Part shown: positions 44,803 through 45,401 of the stretch, piece after piece | How positions within the stretch are numbered: position 1 is the stretch's first letter | How the letters are laid out: every line of letters begins with the position of its first letter | IMG/VR virus record: IMGVR_UViG_3300025141_000190 | Coordinates: 1-45,401 of that record | From: a virus | Direction: 5' to 3' (one strand) | Length of the DNA stretch: 45,401 bases | The notes under the pieces: generated by a model | What the model saw: the letters and a program-made list of their open reading frames with translations, nothing else | Told to the model about the DNA's origin: nothing | The model's database searches: none | Made by a program: the position numbers and the translations under genes

Positions 44803-45105
44803 ATGAATAATGATACTGATGATATTAATCAATTACTCTATGAATTCACAGAATTAATAGATTTTACATTAAGTAATGAGTTTATTAAAAGATGGAAAGG
44901 TAAATATAGTACTAAGTTCCTTAAGTTATTTCAATTTAGGGTAATGAAAGCTATGGCTGATAGAAAACAGTTAAAGCTTACTACTTTATATACATTTCTA
45001 GTTAAGAAATGTAAATATTCTAGAGAGCAAGTATTGAATTTCTTTGATTCTATAGATATTAGTATATACTCCCCAATAATTAGTGGTCATAAAAGGGATT
45101 TATAA
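44803..45105 (+). CDS. 100-aa plus-strand protein, unknown; distant resemblance to a late-transcription co-activator
   Basis: A small helical protein rich in Lys and Leu with an acidic start (NNDTDDINQLLYEF). The last 40 residues, including TFLVKKCKYSREQVLNFFDS and SIYSPIISG, have a shape like the middle and end of T4 gp33 (a helix, then a second helix with a Phe, an acidic turn and IPSG), but similarity by eye is weak. It is opposite in orientation to the virion genes and tightly linked to the nuclease-like gene that follows (TAATG overlap), so it belongs to a replication or regulation module entering from the right. Confidence 0.8.
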   Translation: MNNDTDDINQLLYEFTELIDFTLSNEFIKRWKGKYSTKFLKLFQFRVMKAMADRKQLKLTTLYTFLVKKCKYSREQVLNFFDSIDISIYSPIISGHKRDL

Positions 45106-45401
45106 TGTTCTGTAATCAGATAAGTAATACCAAAAGAGACCTATGGAGGCAATGTAGGCTGAAGTATCGTTATCGCTATGTAGACTACCTAGAGGAGACT
45201 GATCCAGGAAACAAGGATGCTCTCCAGTTTGGGTCGTATATACACCAGATCTTTGAGGAAGGGGTGGAATGCACTACTTTGGAGCAATTACAGGAAATTG
45301 CCCAGAATTTACGGGAAACCTACAAATTCGGTAAAGCCTACGAACCTAAGATAGATACCTGCTTGAAGAATTTCCTTCGTTTGAATGCCTCTTTCCCAGA
45401 A
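45105..45401 (+). CDS. PD-(D/E)XK nuclease family protein (RecB/Cas4-like), N-terminal part, runs off the window
   Basis: Ninety-nine residues are visible and the frame is still open at the window end. The start SNTKRDLWRQCRLKYRYRYV matches the N-terminal 'S..K...W..C...Y...Y' of RecB-like exonucleases, where the Cys can be an iron-sulfur ligand in Cas4/AddB types. It is followed by ALQFGSYIHQIFEEG, the conserved FG..IH..... motif I whose His binds metal. The catalytic D-ExK residues would lie beyond the window. Such proteins serve phage recombination or host DNA degradation. The ATG overlaps the stop of the 100-aa gene by one base. Base composition is less AT-rich than the neighbouring small gene. 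Confidence 0.8.
   Translation, partial: MFCNQISNTKRDLWRQCRLKYRYRYVDYLEETDPGNKDALQFGSYIHQIFEEGVECTTLEQLQEIAQNLRETYKFGKAYEPKIDTCLKNFLRLNASFPE

Noticed and set aside
3341-44803. TATAAATA octamers (T4 late promoter box) near several starts: the gp19 start, gp14, the end of gp6 before the 2116-aa gene, 23303 and 44803
   Set aside because: They overlap or nearly touch the start codons, so transcripts would begin inside the genes. By rough estimate, several occurrences are expected by chance in AT-rich DNA of this length.
1-45401. tRNA genes, CRISPR arrays, insertion sequences, integrase or attachment sites
   Set aside because: The window is almost fully coding with virion genes. No cloverleaf, spaced direct-repeat array, transposase or integrase translation was seen on reading through.

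Overview
The window is the virion-structure (late) region of a contractile-tailed dsDNA phage (Caudoviricetes, myovirus morphology). The proteins belong to T4 families: gp23 major capsid, gp21 prohead protease, gp13/14/15 neck, gp18 sheath, gp19 tube, and gp5/6/7/25/27/48-54/53 baseplate. Sequence and gene order are far from T4 itself, which fits a divergent 'far-T4' lineage. The DNA is AT-rich by eye, with many AGA, ATA and TTA codons. Nothing in the window identifies the host.

Layout: one block of about 44.6 kb (157-44752) lies entirely on the minus strand. It is read from high to low coordinates, with short gaps and many ATGA or TAATG overlaps. A plus-strand gene converges on its left end (ends at 171). 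Two plus-strand genes start divergently at its right end (44803 and 45105). In transcription order the block contains: (1) tail core and baseplate, 44752-33304: a 166-aa unknown, a probable tape measure, a gp48/54-like tube initiator, a gp53-like wedge, a gp27-like hub, a gp5-like spike without lysozyme, a 1026-aa protein with a LamG-like C-terminus, gp25 and gp6. (2) Baseplate periphery and host recognition, 33311-13102: a 2116-aa gp7/P2-I-like protein, three tandem paralogues sharing terminal domains but carrying different central inserts, a 1182-aa beta-helix protein, an 850-aa protein with the same N-terminal motif, a 1068-aa protein with an extremely cysteine-rich N-terminal half, and a PAAR spike tip. 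(3) Head assembly, 13008-8194: three small acidic or basic core-like proteins, a gp21 protease with a long basic tail, a gp22-like scaffold and gp23, followed by a strong hairpin terminator. (4) Neck and tail tube, 8100-2758: a 75-aa protein, gp13, gp14, gp15, a 58-aa protein, gp18 and gp19, then a second terminator. (5) An 840-aa protein of unknown role.

How they work together: the scaffold and protease build and mature the gp23 shell. The gp13/14/15 proteins form the neck. The gp19 tube and gp18 sheath polymerise on the gp48/54 initiator to a length set by the tape measure. The gp27/gp5/PAAR needle sits under the tube, gp6/7/25/53 wedges surround it, and the large peripheral proteins presumably bind the cell surface. 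Portal, terminase and endolysin genes are not seen here, and the T4 order is permuted (21-22-23-13-14-15-x-18-19).

The most unusual parts are the cysteine-rich baseplate-region protein, the tandem paralogues with swappable inserts, the anchor motif shared by the two proteins between them, and the basic extension on the prohead protease. No tRNA, CRISPR, insertion sequence or intergenic gap over 300 bases was seen. Function calls rest on reading translated sequence against remembered family patterns; no database search was run.
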